Of a DNA stretch of 35,614 bases, positions 1-8,616 are shown one piece after another. Made by a program: the position numbers and the translations under genes. The notes below the pieces were generated by a model. That model ran no database searches. It worked only from the letters and a program-made list of their open reading frames with translations, and had not been told where the DNA came from. This DNA comes from Chlamydiales bacterium (GTDB lineage Bacteria > Chlamydiota > Chlamydiia > Chlamydiales > VFKH01), in the NCBI GenBank assembly GCA_031292375.1, contig JARLHF010000010.1, forward strand, positions 1-35,614, written 5' to 3'. Position 1 is the first letter of the stretch. Every line of letters begins with the position of its first letter.

Positions 1-144
1 CATTTGCTTGTTAAAATTGTCTTTTTTGACATCTTTATCGTTAAATTTTTCAAGCATATGTTCACATATGCTTGAAAAATTTATCAATAAATCTACTCAA
101 AAAATTTCAATTTTTCTAAGCAAAGCTAATTATGCAAGAAGCCT
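1..144. mobile_element. MITE-like palindromic element, copy 1 (left end outside the window)
   Basis: This 144-base stretch aligns without gaps to 1364-1507, at about 112 of 144 identical bases counted by eye. It is a long imperfect palindrome. Its centre is a perfect hairpin with arms 43-60 and 65-82 and loop TTCA. Its right end (GCAAGAAGCCT) corresponds to the terminal inverted repeat of copy 2. The left terminus lies beyond the window start. No transposase is encoded. The right end overlaps the last codons and the TAG stop of the flavoprotein gene at 126-1343. A non-autonomous foldback element is the best explanation; the parent transposon is unknown. Confidence 0.7.
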
Positions 145-1343
145 ATTGAACACGCTGTAATCCACGCTGTAGTCCAAGCATTTTGAAAATTAAAACCACC
201 TGTAACTCCATCAATATCTAACACTTCTCCTGCAAAATAAAGACCTGGGCATACTTTGCTCTGCATTGTTTTAAAATCAACCTCATCCAAACAAACACCT
301 CCTGCAGTAACAAATTCTTCTTTGTTTGTACTTTTACCGTTTGTTTTGTAGGTGTCTCTGCGCAGCTTTTCGACAATAGAATAGATCTCTTTATTAGAGA
401 GCATCGACCACGTGGTACTCTCAGAAAGGCCACATGACAAAATAAGTGTTTTCCATAGGTTTTTAGCTATATTAAAATGCGTATCATTAATAACTGTGCG
501 ATTACCAAAAGAATTTCTGCATTGTAAGAGCTTTTCTTTCACAACGTCTTCGTGAAAATCATAAGTCCAGTTTACAATGAGCTCTACGGCGTAGTTTTTT
601 TCATGTAAAACTCTTGCACCCCAAGCAGATAGTTTTAAAGCAGCAGGCCCACTAAATCCCCAATGAGTAATTAACAAAGGCCCTGTTTGCTCAAGATGTG
701 TTCCTTTAATTTTTATATGAGCATTTGCATGCGTCACGCCAGAGAGTTTATGAAGAGCTGGATCTTCTATCGTAAATGTAAAAAGGGAGGGAACAGGAGG
801 CACGATTGTATGCCCAAGACTTTCAAGAAGATCATAAATCTTATGGTTACTTCCTGTTGCAACTACAAGCTTGTCGCATGTTAAAAGGGATTCATCTTGT
901 AAATATAAGTTAAAACCCATTTGATGCTTAGAAATAAGTGTAGCCGCATGCTCTGTAAGCACTTTAATGCCTGCATTTTTAGCTTCAGTAACTAAACAAG
1001 AAATAATTGTTTCAGAGGTATTTGAAACGGGAAAAATACGTCCATCTTCCTCTTCTTTTAACGAGACATTCCTACTTTCAAACCACTCGATTGTATCTTT
1101 TGGTTGAAATCTGTAAAAGGGTCCAAGAAGGGCTCTGTTTCCCCTTGGATAATTTGTAACAAGTAATTTTGGATCAAAACATGCATGAGTAACGTTACAT
1201 CTGCCTCCACCTGAAACTCTTACTTTGGAAAGTAGAGCTCTTGCTTTTTCTAACAGAATTACAGAAGCATGTTTATTTTTGAGAGCGATATTAATAGCTG
1301 CAAAAAAACCTGCAGCACCACCGCCAAGGACAATAATCTTCAT
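126..1343 (-). CDS. HI0933/BaiN-like NAD(P)/FAD-dependent oxidoreductase
   Basis: A flavoprotein of the HI0933 (YhiN/BaiN) family, 405 residues, the usual length. The start MKIIVLGGGAAG carries the FAD-binding Rossmann GxGxxG-type loop at residues 7-12. Further family signatures are SGGGRCNVTH near residue 45 and GVTGGFNFQNAW near the C-terminus. The exact substrate is not predictable; members are cytosolic reductases. I prefer ATG 1343 over an in-frame GTG at 1358 because AAGAGG (complement of 1349-1354) lies five bases upstream of the ATG. That Shine-Dalgarno lies inside the terminal repeat of MITE copy 2. The last residues (GFLHN) and the TAG stop lie inside MITE copy 1, so both gene ends are built from mobile-element sequence. 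Confidence 0.88.
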   Translation of the reverse strand: MKIIVLGGGAAGFFAAINIALKNKHASVILLEKARALLSKVRVSGGGRCNVTHACFDPKLLVTNYPRGNRALLGPFYRFQPKDTIEWFESRNVSLKEEEDGRIFPVSNTSETIISCLVTEAKNAGIKVLTEHAATLISKHQMGFNLYLQDESLLTCDKLVVATGSNHKIYDLLESLGHTIVPPVPSLFTFTIEDPALHKLSGVTHANAHIKIKGTHLEQTGPLLITHWGFSGPAALKLSAWGARVLHEKNYAVELIVNWTYDFHEDVVKEKLLQCRNSFGNRTVINDTHFNIAKNLWKTLILSCGLSESTTWSMLSNKEIYSIVEKLRRDTYKTNGKSTNKEEFVTAGGVCLDEVDFKTMQSKVCPGLYFAGEVLDIDGVTGGFNFQNAWTTAWITACSIGFLHN

Positions 1344-1345
1344 TA

Positions 1346-1507
1346 AGACCTCTTGCACAACCTCATTTGCTTAATAAAATTGCCATTTTTGGTATCTTTA
1401 TCGCCAAATTTTTTGGGCATATGTTCATATATGACCTCAAAATTTAACGGAAAATCTGCTCAAAAATCATCAATTTTTTTAAGTAAAGCAGGTTATGCAA
1501 GAGGTCT
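1346..1507. mobile_element. MITE-like palindromic element, copy 2 (complete)
   Basis: A 162-base element with terminal inverted repeats: left AGACCTCTTGCACAACCT (from 1346), right end reading AGACCTCTTGCATAACCT on the complement (to 1507). The flanks carry a 4-base direct repeat ATTA (1342-1345 and 1508-1511), as expected for a target-site duplication. The interior is a decayed palindrome with the centre GCATATG-TTCA-TATATG. It has no coding capacity. It is inserted directly against the start codon of the flavoprotein gene. Copy 1 lies in the same orientation at 1-144. Confidence 0.75.
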
Positions 1508-1530
1508 ATTATACTCAAATGAATTGAAAA

Positions 1531-1564
1531 TAATTAAAGCGGTGATTGCTCACCGCTTTAATTA
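1531..1564. terminator. 15-bp hairpin terminator after the RRM protein gene
   Basis: The perfect inverted repeat 1531-1545 / 1550-1564 has the loop TTGC and the GC-rich core AAGCGGTGA. It lies just after the stop of the minus-strand RRM gene. On that strand it is followed by a T-rich run (TTATTTTC), consistent with a Rho-independent terminator. Confidence 0.7.
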
Positions 1565-1577
1565 TATTTAGGTCTTT

Positions 1578-1991
1578 TTATGAACCAAAACGTGAACGTC
1601 CACCGCCGCCGCCGCCAAAATCTCTTTTGCCGCCGCCACGAGAATCATCACGTGATCCATATCCACCACCACCACTACTTCTGCCGCCACCATGACCGCC
1701 GCCGTGACCACCAAAGTCTCTGCTGCCACCTGCGCCTCTTGGTCTTTCTTCTCTTTCTTGAGCTTCGTTTACTTTTAAGGACCTGCCATTGAGCATTTGA
1801 CCATTAACAGCTTGCATTGCATTTTTTGCTTCTTCTTTATCAGCATATTCTACAAATCCAAAACCACGAGATTCATTTGTATAACGATCTTTAATAACCG
1901 TTAAAGAAACAATATTGCCAAAGCCTTGGAAAAGTTCTCTCAAATCATCTTCTGTAGCTGTTCTTTCTATATTACCTACGTATAGTTTCAA
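1578..1991 (-). CDS. Glycine-rich RRM RNA-binding protein
   Basis: One RNA-recognition motif occupies roughly residues 1-80, with RNP2 LYVGNI and RNP1 RGFGFVEY. A low-complexity Gly/Arg/Ser/Asp tail of about 55 residues follows (GGHGGGHGGG, GGGKRDFGGG). This is the architecture of the small bacterial glycine-rich RNA-binding proteins also found in cyanobacteria and Chlamydiae, likely a cytosolic single-stranded-RNA chaperone. I prefer TTG at 1991 (MKLYVGNI, 137 aa): AAAGGTGA stands about six bases upstream of it, whereas the in-frame GTG at 2000 is itself part of that Shine-Dalgarno sequence. Starting at 2000 would add three residues. Confidence 0.88.
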   Translation of the reverse strand: MKLYVGNIERTATEDDLRELFQGFGNIVSLTVIKDRYTNESRGFGFVEYADKEEAKNAMQAVNGQMLNGRSLKVNEAQEREERPRGAGGSRDFGGHGGGHGGGRSSGGGGYGSRDDSRGGGKRDFGGGGGGRSRFGS

Positions 1992-2000
1992 TTTATTCAC

Positions 2001-2368
2001 CTTTGTTGAAACACATTAAAAATTTTACGTCCTAATCACTCTAAGACGATTGGTACTACAAGCCCTACAATTAAGGCCCTTATTAAACGTATTACCAAGA
2101 AAAAATTGATATGAAAATATTTCCATACCAAGAGATAACCTCAAGTTTTTTATAAAAGAAAATAGGAGAAGGAAAAAGATGGAAATCAGGAAGTGCCTCG
2201 GAGATAAACTTTAAAAACAAAACAAGGAAGATAAAACAGGGAAACAAAACGAAATCGCATAGACGCTAACAAAAAACAACTCGGGGTAATAATTTATGGA
2301 GGTTTGTGTATAAAACCACAACCACCGGGCTGATTATAACAGACCTCTCTATTTTTGCAAGGATTTTT
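2001..2368. other. 368-base gene-free region
   Basis: This region lies between the RRM gene (transcribed leftward) and the 3' end of the methyltransferase gene. I see no convincing gene: the only short frames lack ribosome-binding sites. It would serve as promoter and 5' leader for the RRM gene. It contains one 12-base half copy of the dispersed palindrome (2302-2313). A weak hairpin GGTTT/AAACC sits at about 2301-2317. No RNA family is recognisable by eye. Confidence 0.5.
2302..2313 (-). repeat. Half copy of the TTATACACAAAC palindrome
   Basis: GTTTGTGTATAA here is the complement of TTATACACAAAC, the first 12 bases of the dispersed palindrome found complete at 5439, 8616, 21173 and 24661. 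No matching second arm is nearby. It may be a decayed copy or a chance match. Confidence 0.35.
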
Positions 2369-3499
2369 TTAATAAATATCAAATTCCAGCAGTCTGCCCT
2401 CGTCGCCACTACTCTTTACAATATGCCTTTTGTGAGGCTTTAACCCGACTTCTTTTGCAAGAACTGGACTGGTTGTAAAAATAAAAGCTTTTGAAGGCTT
2501 TGCCATCTTGTGCTTAAAGAAGTCTCCAAGAGCGCGATATAGGGGCTTTAAACTCTCTTCATCTTCCAAGCGAAGACCATGAGGTGGATTGCAGATGACT
2601 AAGTTTGGTAAGATACTTAGCATACCCTCTTGAAAGGCCCCCTTCATGACTTGTATCCCATCGTGAAAACCAGCTGTGCGTATGTTAACATTTGCAATTC
2701 TAACATTCTCTCGATTGATCTCATAGCCATATAGCAAGCCTTCTTTTAAAGGACAAATTTTCGCTTGATGTATTTTTTTTACATCTTCAAAAGCTGTTTC
2801 AGAGTATTCTGGCAAATTAAAAAAGCCCCATTTTCTTCGCAAATACCCAGGAGGTGTGCGCGTTGCCATAAGAGCTGCTTCAATAAGAAGTGTTCCAGAG
2901 CCACAACATACATCTAAGAGAATTTCATCTCCTTTATAATTAGCCATCATCAAAAATGCAGCTGCAAGAGACTCTTGCAAAGGAGCTGTTACACATTCTC
3001 TTCTATAACCTCTCTTAAAGAGAGGCTCTCCTGATGTATCTAAACTAATCGTTACATAATCATTTTGCAAAAATAGACTAAGCTGAACATCTGGTGATTG
3101 CACATTGACGCTAGGCCTTTTACCACAAATCTCTTTACAATGATCGCAAAGTGCATCTTTCAACACTTGTGCTGCATAGAGCGTATTGTTAAAAGCTTTA
3201 TGCTTACCATTTACATCGATTGCCAATGTTTTATTTTCAGAGATATATTTCAGCCAATCTAGTTTTTTAGCTTGAGTGTACAGCTCTTTTGCATCCTTGC
3301 AAGGAAACTTTGCAAGCGGTAGTAATACTCTTCCTGCAAGCCTTGATAAATAATTAATTTCATAAACAGCTTGCATTGAGTAAGGCAGTGTAACTCCTCT
3401 AAAAGAGGGTTTTGCATCCACATATCCTATGTCATGCAATTCCTTAACAAGAAGAGGCTCAAGTGTTTCTGCACATGTTATAAATAAATCTAATGACAT
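2369..3499 (-). CDS. THUMP-domain class I SAM-dependent RNA methyltransferase (RlmL/YpsC-like)
   Basis: 376 residues, the length of the stand-alone RlmL N-terminal-type (YpsC) enzymes that make N2-methylguanosine in 23S rRNA. Residues 1-160 form the ferredoxin-like/THUMP RNA-binding part, ending with LSLFLQNDYVTISLDTSG. The methyltransferase domain shows the SAM loop DVCCGSG (196-202) and the catalytic motif NPPHG (304-308), in place of the usual NPPY. Its start lies 117 bases from the divergent typA gene. Substrate specificity is inferred from the family only. Confidence 0.85.
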   Translation of the reverse strand: MSLDLFITCAETLEPLLVKELHDIGYVDAKPSFRGVTLPYSMQAVYEINYLSRLAGRVLLPLAKFPCKDAKELYTQAKKLDWLKYISENKTLAIDVNGKHKAFNNTLYAAQVLKDALCDHCKEICGKRPSVNVQSPDVQLSLFLQNDYVTISLDTSGEPLFKRGYRRECVTAPLQESLAAAFLMMANYKGDEILLDVCCGSGTLLIEAALMATRTPPGYLRRKWGFFNLPEYSETAFEDVKKIHQAKICPLKEGLLYGYEINRENVRIANVNIRTAGFHDGIQVMKGAFQEGMLSILPNLVICNPPHGLRLEDEESLKPLYRALGDFFKHKMAKPSKAFIFTTSPVLAKEVGLKPHKRHIVKSSGDEGRLLEFDIY

Positions 3500-3549
3500 T
3501 AAAATAACTTCTGTTTTAATAAAGGTTTACAAAGAGTATATCCTAGATG

Positions 3550-3578
3550 TTGCTTTTTTAGCTTCCTCAAAGTATACT
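3550..3578 (+). promoter_or_regulatory. Predicted sigma-70-type promoter of typA
   Basis: A -35 box TTGCTT (3550-3555) and a -10 box TATACT (3573-3578) are separated by exactly 17 bases, about 40 bases before the typA start. An 8-base inverted repeat AGAGTATA/TATACTCT (3533-3540, 3573-3580) overlaps the -10 and could be an operator. Confidence 0.5.
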
Positions 3579-3616
3579 CTCCCCGTTATCAATCACCTAA
3601 AAAAGATAAGCCTTAT

Positions 3617-5434
3617 ATGTACTCTCCAGAAAAAATTAGAAATATTGCCATTATTGCCCACATTGACCATGGAAAAACAACCATGCTCGATGCCCTTTTG
3701 AAACAATCCAACGTCTTTCGTGGTAACGAACTTGTACCAGAAAGAGTCATGGACTCTTATGACCAAGAAAAAGAGCGTGGCATTACAATTTTTGCAAAGC
3801 ACACTTCCATCTTCTTTAAAGACTTCAAAATCAATATTATCGATACCCCAGGGCATGCAGACTTCTCTGGAGAAGTCGAGCGCATTCTTGGGATGGTCAA
3901 CTGCGTGCTTCTCTTAGTAGATGCTCAAGAAGGACCTATGCCACAAACACGCTTTGTTCTTTCAAAGTCCCTAAAGAAAGGCTTATGCCCCATTGTTGTT
4001 CTTAATAAGATTGACAGACCTCATGCAGATCCTGACAAAGTACTTAACGAAACCTTCGATCTATTTACAGAGTTGGGTGCAAACGATGAGCAATTAGACT
4101 TTAAATATTGCTATGCATCTGGTCTTGGTGGCTTTGCAATTAAAAACGTAAATGATAAACACGTTGACATGCAACCTCTTTTTGAACTTATCGTTGAAGT
4201 TGTACCTCCTCCACCAGGAGCTATTGAAAATCCTTTCCTTATGCAAGCTGCAACCATTGGTTACGACGACTTTCTTGGCCGTCAAGCCTCTGGAAGAATT
4301 TTGGAAGGCTCCGTAAAAAAAGGTCAAACGATTGCTCAAGTAACCCCTGAGGGTGTTGTTACAAAACATAAAGTCACCAAAATTCAAGGCTACTTTGGTA
4401 TCGAAAAGATCGAACTAGAAGAAGCTGGCGCAGGCGATATTGTCGGCCTTTATGGAATACCAGAAGTTACTATTGGCGATACTTTATGCGATCCTGAAAA
4501 TATCGTTCAATTACCACCAATTACCCTCGAAGAGCCAACCGTTTCTATTGATATCATGGTTAACAACAGCCCCTTTGTTGGAAAAGATGGCAACCATGTG
4601 ACGATGAATAAAATAAGAGACCGACTGATGCACGAAAAACGTGCTAACATCTCTCTTAGAATTGAAGATTCTGAAGCGGGTCAAGATGCTATCACCGTCT
4701 CTGGAAGAGGTGAGCTTCACTTATCTGTCCTCATTGAAGCTATGAGAAGAGAGGGTTTTGAAATGACTCTTTCAAAGCCAAGAGTGATTATTAAAGAAGT
4801 TAATGGAACAAAAGAAGAGCCCATTGAACGCGTGCATATCGAGGTGCCAGCGGAATATTCAGGAACTGTTATTGAAGAGTTATCAAAGCGAAAAGGCGAA
4901 ATGCAATCACTAGATACAGATGAGCATGACATCACACGCATTGAATTCCTCATACCTACTCGTGGACTCATGGGATACAGAAATAAGTTTCTTACAGTGA
5001 CAAGAGGTCTTGGTATTTTAACTTCTATTTTTGATCGCTTTGAACCCATGAAAGGTGCTATGCCTGCAAGGTCAAGAGGTGTTCTTATTTCTATGTGTGA
5101 TGGAAAAACAAATGGATATGCCTGCTTTAATTTGCAAGATAGAGGTACACTCTTTGTATCTCCTGGTGATGAAGTTTATGAAGGCATGGTTGTAGGAGAA
5201 AACAGTCGCGACAACGATCTTATGATCAACACAACCAAGGCTAAACAACTTACAAACGTAAGAGCCTCTGGTAGCGATGAAAACATCATACTCATTCCAC
5301 CAAGATTATTTACGCTGGAACAAGCCATTGACTTTATCGATGATGATGAGCAGATCGAAGTTACACCTAAATTCATTAGGCTTCGTAAGCGCTATTTAAA
5401 AGAAATCGATAGAAAAAGGCCTCCCAAAGCATAA
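3617..5434 (+). CDS. typA: Translational GTPase TypA/BipA
   Basis: A ribosome-associated GTPase of the EF-G-like class, 605 residues as expected for the family. The N-terminal G domain shows the P-loop [10 protein letters not shown], switch region [17 protein letters not shown] and NKID. The beta-barrel domain II, EF-G domain III/V-like segments and the TypA-specific C-terminal domain follow (for example [29 protein letters not shown]). It acts in 50S assembly and stress or low-temperature growth in other bacteria. No strong Shine-Dalgarno sequence is visible at this ATG, but homology begins immediately ([15 protein letters not shown]). The gene ends at the large palindrome at 5439. Confidence 0.97.
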   Translation: MYSPEKIRNIAIIAHIDHGKTTMLDALLKQSNVFRGNELVPERVMDSYDQEKERGITIFAKHTSIFFKDFKINIIDTPGHADFSGEVERILGMVNCVLLLVDAQEGPMPQTRFVLSKSLKKGLCPIVVLNKIDRPHADPDKVLNETFDLFTELGANDEQLDFKYCYASGLGGFAIKNVNDKHVDMQPLFELIVEVVPPPPGAIENPFLMQAATIGYDDFLGRQASGRILEGSVKKGQTIAQVTPEGVVTKHKVTKIQGYFGIEKIELEEAGAGDIVGLYGIPEVTIGDTLCDPENIVQLPPITLEEPTVSIDIMVNNSPFVGKDGNHVTMNKIRDRLMHEKRANISLRIEDSEAGQDAITVSGRGELHLSVLIEAMRREGFEMTLSKPRVIIKEVNGTKEEPIERVHIEVPAEYSGTVIEELSKRKGEMQSLDTDEHDITRIEFLIPTRGLMGYRNKFLTVTRGLGILTSIFDRFEPMKGAMPARSRGVLISMCDGKTNGYACFNLQDRGTLFVSPGDEVYEGMVVGENSRDNDLMINTTKAKQLTNVRASGSDENIILIPPRLFTLEQAIDFIDDDEQIEVTPKFIRLRKRYLKEIDRKRPPKA

Positions 5435-5438
5435 AAGC

Positions 5439-5487
5439 TTATACACAAACAAGTTCAAGAATTGGTTTTTGAACTTGTTTGTGTATA
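5439..5487. repeat. Dispersed palindrome, long copy (bidirectional hairpin)
   Basis: The perfect inverted repeat 5440-5458 / 5469-5487 (19-bp arms, 10-base loop) starts with TTATACACAAACAAGTTCAA. It sits between the convergent ends of typA and the MBL-fold gene and could terminate both. It also encodes the last ten residues of the MBL-fold protein. The same sequence recurs, with shorter arms, at 8616, 21173 and 24661. Confidence 0.85.
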
Positions 5488-6462
5488 CAATAAGCGCCCT
5501 TCCCCTTCTTCAAGAATTAAAAATGAAGAAGGGGCAATATTGTGCTCTAACAAAGACCTCTGCAACGCCACTACAGGCTCATCATACGCTTCATCAGATA
5601 AATGAAAACATCCAAAATGAATCGCAACGCTCATTTTAGCTTCTAAATCTATGTGAGCTTGTACAGCATCTTCTGGAGACATATGCACAAGCTGCATTAA
5701 AGACTTTGGCTTGTAGGCACCAATTGGCAAAAGTGCGAGATCTATAGGTCCAAATACTTTTTTGATTTCCAGAAAATGTGGAGAATATCCCGTGTCAGCT
5801 GCAAAATAAATGGTTTTAGTTTTACCTGCAATTCCCTCGATGACAAAGCCTCCCCAAAGAGTTTTATTATAGTCAAAGGGCCATCTTCCAGAAAAATGCT
5901 GAGCTGGTACAAAGGTTATTTTTAATTTATCTTCTAAAGTAACGCATTGCCACCAATCAAGTTCCCAAATCTCTTGAAATTGAAGACGTTTGAGCCTATT
6001 TTTATTGCCCATTCCAGTGATAATTTTGGGATTATCCCTCTTTCTAAAATACTTTAAAGTACGCACATCACAATGATCATAGTGGTTATGTGAAAGTAAA
6101 ATAAGGTCGATAGGAGGCACGTCCTCTAGAGAAAGCCCTGGAGAAGTTACTCTTTGTAATTTTTTGCTGATGATTGGCGAGCAGCTCTTTGACCAGATAG
6201 GATCTGTTAAAATATTTAGTCCACCACATTGTAGTAACACTGTAGAATGTCCAATAAACGTTACATGATAATGATCTTTGCTTACAGGAGTAAATTTAGA
6301 TTTTTTTCTAGCAATATGTTTTGGCCACTGATTTGGATGCTTACCAGATAGCCACCACTTGAGGCCTTCTTTTAAATGACGCACCATTCCGCATACATTA
6401 AAAAAACTTTTACCATCACAATGGTCTGATAAAGAATATCTATTTTTTTTACGCATTATCAT
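5455..6462 (-). CDS. Metallo-beta-lactamase-fold hydrolase (NAPE-PLD/UlaG-like)
   Basis: 335 residues. The zinc-binding signature HNHYDH is at 125-130, with further ligands H189, D223 (AADTGYS) and H282 (AIHFGCFHLS). The core resembles the NAPE-PLD/RomA-type branch, which cleaves phosphodiester or lactone substrates; the true substrate is unknown. The N-terminal region with KWWLSGKHPNQWPK is typical of that branch. The C-terminus YTQTSSKTNS (326-335) is encoded by the dispersed palindrome, so the native gene probably ended earlier. Convergent with typA. Two starts are possible, ATG 6462 and ATG 6456; neither has a clear ribosome-binding site. Confidence 0.85.
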   Translation of the reverse strand: MIMRKKNRYSLSDHCDGKSFFNVCGMVRHLKEGLKWWLSGKHPNQWPKHIARKKSKFTPVSKDHYHVTFIGHSTVLLQCGGLNILTDPIWSKSCSPIISKKLQRVTSPGLSLEDVPPIDLILLSHNHYDHCDVRTLKYFRKRDNPKIITGMGNKNRLKRLQFQEIWELDWWQCVTLEDKLKITFVPAQHFSGRWPFDYNKTLWGGFVIEGIAGKTKTIYFAADTGYSPHFLEIKKVFGPIDLALLPIGAYKPKSLMQLVHMSPEDAVQAHIDLEAKMSVAIHFGCFHLSDEAYDEPVVALQRSLLEHNIAPSSFLILEEGEGRLLYTQTSSKTNS

Positions 6463-6487
6463 TACAACTTGAAAAAATGACTTATTA

Positions 6488-6517
6488 TTGCTAACATACC
6501 CTACCCTAACTTAAAAT
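6488..6517 (+). promoter_or_regulatory. Predicted promoter of rimO
   Basis: TTGCTA (6488-6493) and TAAAAT (6512-6517) are spaced by 18 bases and lie about 20 bases before the rimO start. An AAGG Shine-Dalgarno sequence lies between. The -10 fit is moderate. Confidence 0.35.
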
Positions 6518-6535
6518 TCGTTATAAGGTTTTGCT

Positions 6536-7942
6536 ATGTTTAATGCCAGCTTAAGAGGAAATAAAGTTCACTTTACAAGCCTTGGATGTCCAAGAAATCT
6601 TGTCGATACTGAGGTAATGCTTGGTATACTCCTTAAAGCGGGTTATGAAGCGACTCAAGATGAATGTGATGCAGACTATCTCGTTGTAAACACATGCGGC
6701 TTTTTAGAAGCATCTCGAAAAGAATCTTTAGACACTATTCAAGCTCTTTTAGACAAAAAGAAGCATTCTGCCAAGCTTGTAGTTACAGGATGCATGGTTC
6801 AACATCACCGCGATGAGATTAAGAAAAGCATACCCGAAGTCAACTATATTCTTGGATCTGGTGATGTCAACCATATCTTAGAACTTATTCAGACAGAAGA
6901 GGATAAAGAAATCATTACCTCCTCTCGTAGTTACCTAGAAGCGGGTGAAGTTCCAAGAAAAGTATCTACTCCAAAGCATTTTGCTTACCTGAAAATAGCG
7001 GAAGGCTGTAGAAAACGATGTGCTTTTTGTATTATTCCTAAAATTAAGGGTCCTCTAAAAAGTAAAAATACTGAACAAATTTTAAAAGAATTTCATGCAC
7101 TTTTAAACCAAGGAGTTCATGAAATCATCCTAATCGCCCAAGACCTTGGCGATTATGGAAAGGATTCTGGACAAAAAGATGGGCTTACAGCTCTTTTAAA
7201 AGAGATGTTAGATTCTACTAAAAAAGATTTCTGGCTGCGTCTTCTCTACTTATACCCTGACGAAATTACAGATGAGCTCATTGATCTAATTAAAAGTGAT
7301 TCACGTATTTGCCACTATCTTGATATGCCTATACAACACGTCAATGATACGATTTTAACAGCTATGCGCAGAAAAACTTCTAAGTCGGACATCATTCAAA
7401 CAATTACTAAATTAAGAAATGCTATCCCGGACATTATTATCAGAACAAGCCTCATGGTTGGCTTTCCAGGAGAAACTGAAGAGCAATTTCAAGAGCTAAA
7501 AGCATTTGTCAAAGAGCACTCTTTAGACCATATTGGGATTTTCAAATTTTCTCAGGAAAAAGGCGCTGCTGCGGCAACATACGATAACCAAATAAGCGAT
7601 GAAGTTAAAGAAAAGCGCTTTCAAGATCTCATGCAAACACAACAAAAAGTGGTTGCCAAGCGCAATAAAAAGTGGCTTGGTAAGCAGATACCTGTCATGC
7701 TAGATGGTCTTCATCCCGAAAGCGATTTACTCATTGTCGGAAGATTTTATGGTCAATGCCCAGAAATTGATGGTCAAGTCATTATCAATGATGGTAGGAA
7801 TGCAAAAGCTTTGGGAGAGCTTCATCTAGTAGAAATTACGCAAGTTGCAGGTTACGACTTAATTGGCACAGTGATTAAACCCATCGTTGCAAAAGCTACT
7901 GCAAAGCCAAAATCTTCTAGGCTCTTACAAGTTGTAAGTTAA
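6536..7942 (+). CDS. rimO: Ribosomal protein S12 methylthiotransferase RimO
   Basis: A radical-SAM methylthiotransferase that modifies an aspartate of ribosomal protein S12. The N-terminal UPF0004 domain carries three cluster cysteines (SLGCPRN, VNTCGF, VTGCM). The radical-SAM core has EGCRKRCAFC (Cx3Cx2C), followed by a TRAM-type C-terminal domain. At 468 residues it is slightly longer than typical RimO (about 440), the excess being a Lys/Ala-rich tail. RimO rather than MiaB is indicated by the start KVHFTSLGCPRNLVDTE and the motif MPIQHVNDTILTAMRR. It appears to be transcribed alone. Confidence 0.94.
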   Translation: MFNASLRGNKVHFTSLGCPRNLVDTEVMLGILLKAGYEATQDECDADYLVVNTCGFLEASRKESLDTIQALLDKKKHSAKLVVTGCMVQHHRDEIKKSIPEVNYILGSGDVNHILELIQTEEDKEIITSSRSYLEAGEVPRKVSTPKHFAYLKIAEGCRKRCAFCIIPKIKGPLKSKNTEQILKEFHALLNQGVHEIILIAQDLGDYGKDSGQKDGLTALLKEMLDSTKKDFWLRLLYLYPDEITDELIDLIKSDSRICHYLDMPIQHVNDTILTAMRRKTSKSDIIQTITKLRNAIPDIIIRTSLMVGFPGETEEQFQELKAFVKEHSLDHIGIFKFSQEKGAAAATYDNQISDEVKEKRFQDLMQTQQKVVAKRNKKWLGKQIPVMLDGLHPESDLLIVGRFYGQCPEIDGQVIINDGRNAKALGELHLVEITQVAGYDLIGTVIKPIVAKATAKPKSSRLLQVVS

Positions 7943-7951
7943 TAACTCATG

Positions 7952-7980
7952 TTGCGCAAAATAAAATAAATATGTATACA
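7952..7980 (+). promoter_or_regulatory. Predicted promoter of the DUF4383-like gene
   Basis: TTGCGC (7952-7957) and TATACA (7975-7980) are spaced by exactly 17 bases, 38 bases before the start codon. An AAAGGAG Shine-Dalgarno sequence at 8005-8011 follows. Confidence 0.5.
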
Positions 7981-8017
7981 GTATTCGTGTGTCAAACTTT
8001 ATTTAAAGGAGCAATAC

Positions 8018-8434
8018 ATGAATACATGTAGCACAAGTAGTGAAAACAAGTCTGTCGTATTGACAGCGTTTGCTATTATTTACGGGATAGTTTTTTTGTT
8101 GGTGGGAATAGCCGGATTTATTCCAGCATTGATGATGAAAGATTTACTTTTTGGAATTTTTAATGTCGATGCACTTCATAACGTCATCCATATCGTTTTT
8201 GGTATTATAGGTCTATGGGTCGCTTGTACAAGTAGAAGTGCTTCCAGAATCTATTTTAAAGTTGTTGGTATTATCTATGTGATCCTGGCAATACTTGGAT
8301 TTTGGAGCGGTAATGATCCTGTTTTAGGAACTATTTCTAACAATCTACCTGTTGCTTGGTTACATCTTGCAATTGGTATTGTAGCGTTGATTCTTGGTTT
8401 TTGCACTTGCTGCAAAAAATGTCATAAAGCGTAA
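8018..8434 (+). CDS. DUF4383-like four-helix membrane protein
   Basis: A small integral membrane protein, 138 residues, with four predicted transmembrane helices (about 13-38, 53-71, 79-97 and 112-131). The segment GIFNVDALHNVIHIVFGIIG resembles the DUF4383 signature (an LHN-xx-H motif after helix 1). No enzymatic function is known for this family. The tail is cysteine-rich (CTCCKKCHK) and could bind metal or be acylated; this is inference. A strong Shine-Dalgarno sequence is followed by a six-base spacer. The gene is bounded by its own promoter and a canonical terminator, so it is monocistronic. Confidence 0.75.
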   Translation: MNTCSTSSENKSVVLTAFAIIYGIVFLLVGIAGFIPALMMKDLLFGIFNVDALHNVIHIVFGIIGLWVACTSRSASRIYFKVVGIIYVILAILGFWSGNDPVLGTISNNLPVAWLHLAIGIVALILGFCTCCKKCHKA

Positions 8435-8448
8435 AAAATGATCTTCTT

Positions 8449-8475
8449 CCTAGGGCGGGTGCGCCCTAGGTTTTT
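8449..8475 (+). terminator. Rho-independent terminator
   Basis: A GC-rich 9-bp stem CCTAGGGCG / CGCCCTAGG (8449-8457, 8462-8470) with loop GGTG is followed by TTTTT (8471-8475), 14 bases after the DUF4383-like stop. Confidence 0.9.
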
Positions 8476-8534
8476 AAGATGAATAGCAACGGCAATCAGC
8501 AAGCTTGAGCACTCCAAATTGTCATGTAATAATT

Positions 8535-8616
8535 AATAATAACAGGATAGACAGGATCAGCCGAAACGGTTAGCAGGATAGCCGTTTCGGCTGATCCTGC
8601 CCACCCTGTTATTATT
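8535..8616 (-). repeat. 35-bp inverted repeat with 12-base loop
   Basis: Arms 8535-8569 and 8582-8616 pair over 35 positions around the core CAGGATCAGCCGAAACGG. There are three mismatches on the plus strand. Read as minus-strand RNA the same three become G-U pairs, so the stem is continuous on that strand only. The loop repeats GCAGGATAG. It could be an intergenic palindromic element or a structured RNA; no family is recognised. Confidence 0.7.

Noticed and set aside
2181-2258. Short minus-strand frame (about 24 codons) in the RRM gene leader
   Set aside because: No ribosome-binding site and no codon pattern; kept as noncoding leader.
2341-2365. AGACCTCT near 2341 as a third MITE end
   Set aside because: Only eight bases agree with the terminal repeat; the following sequence diverges and there is no second end.
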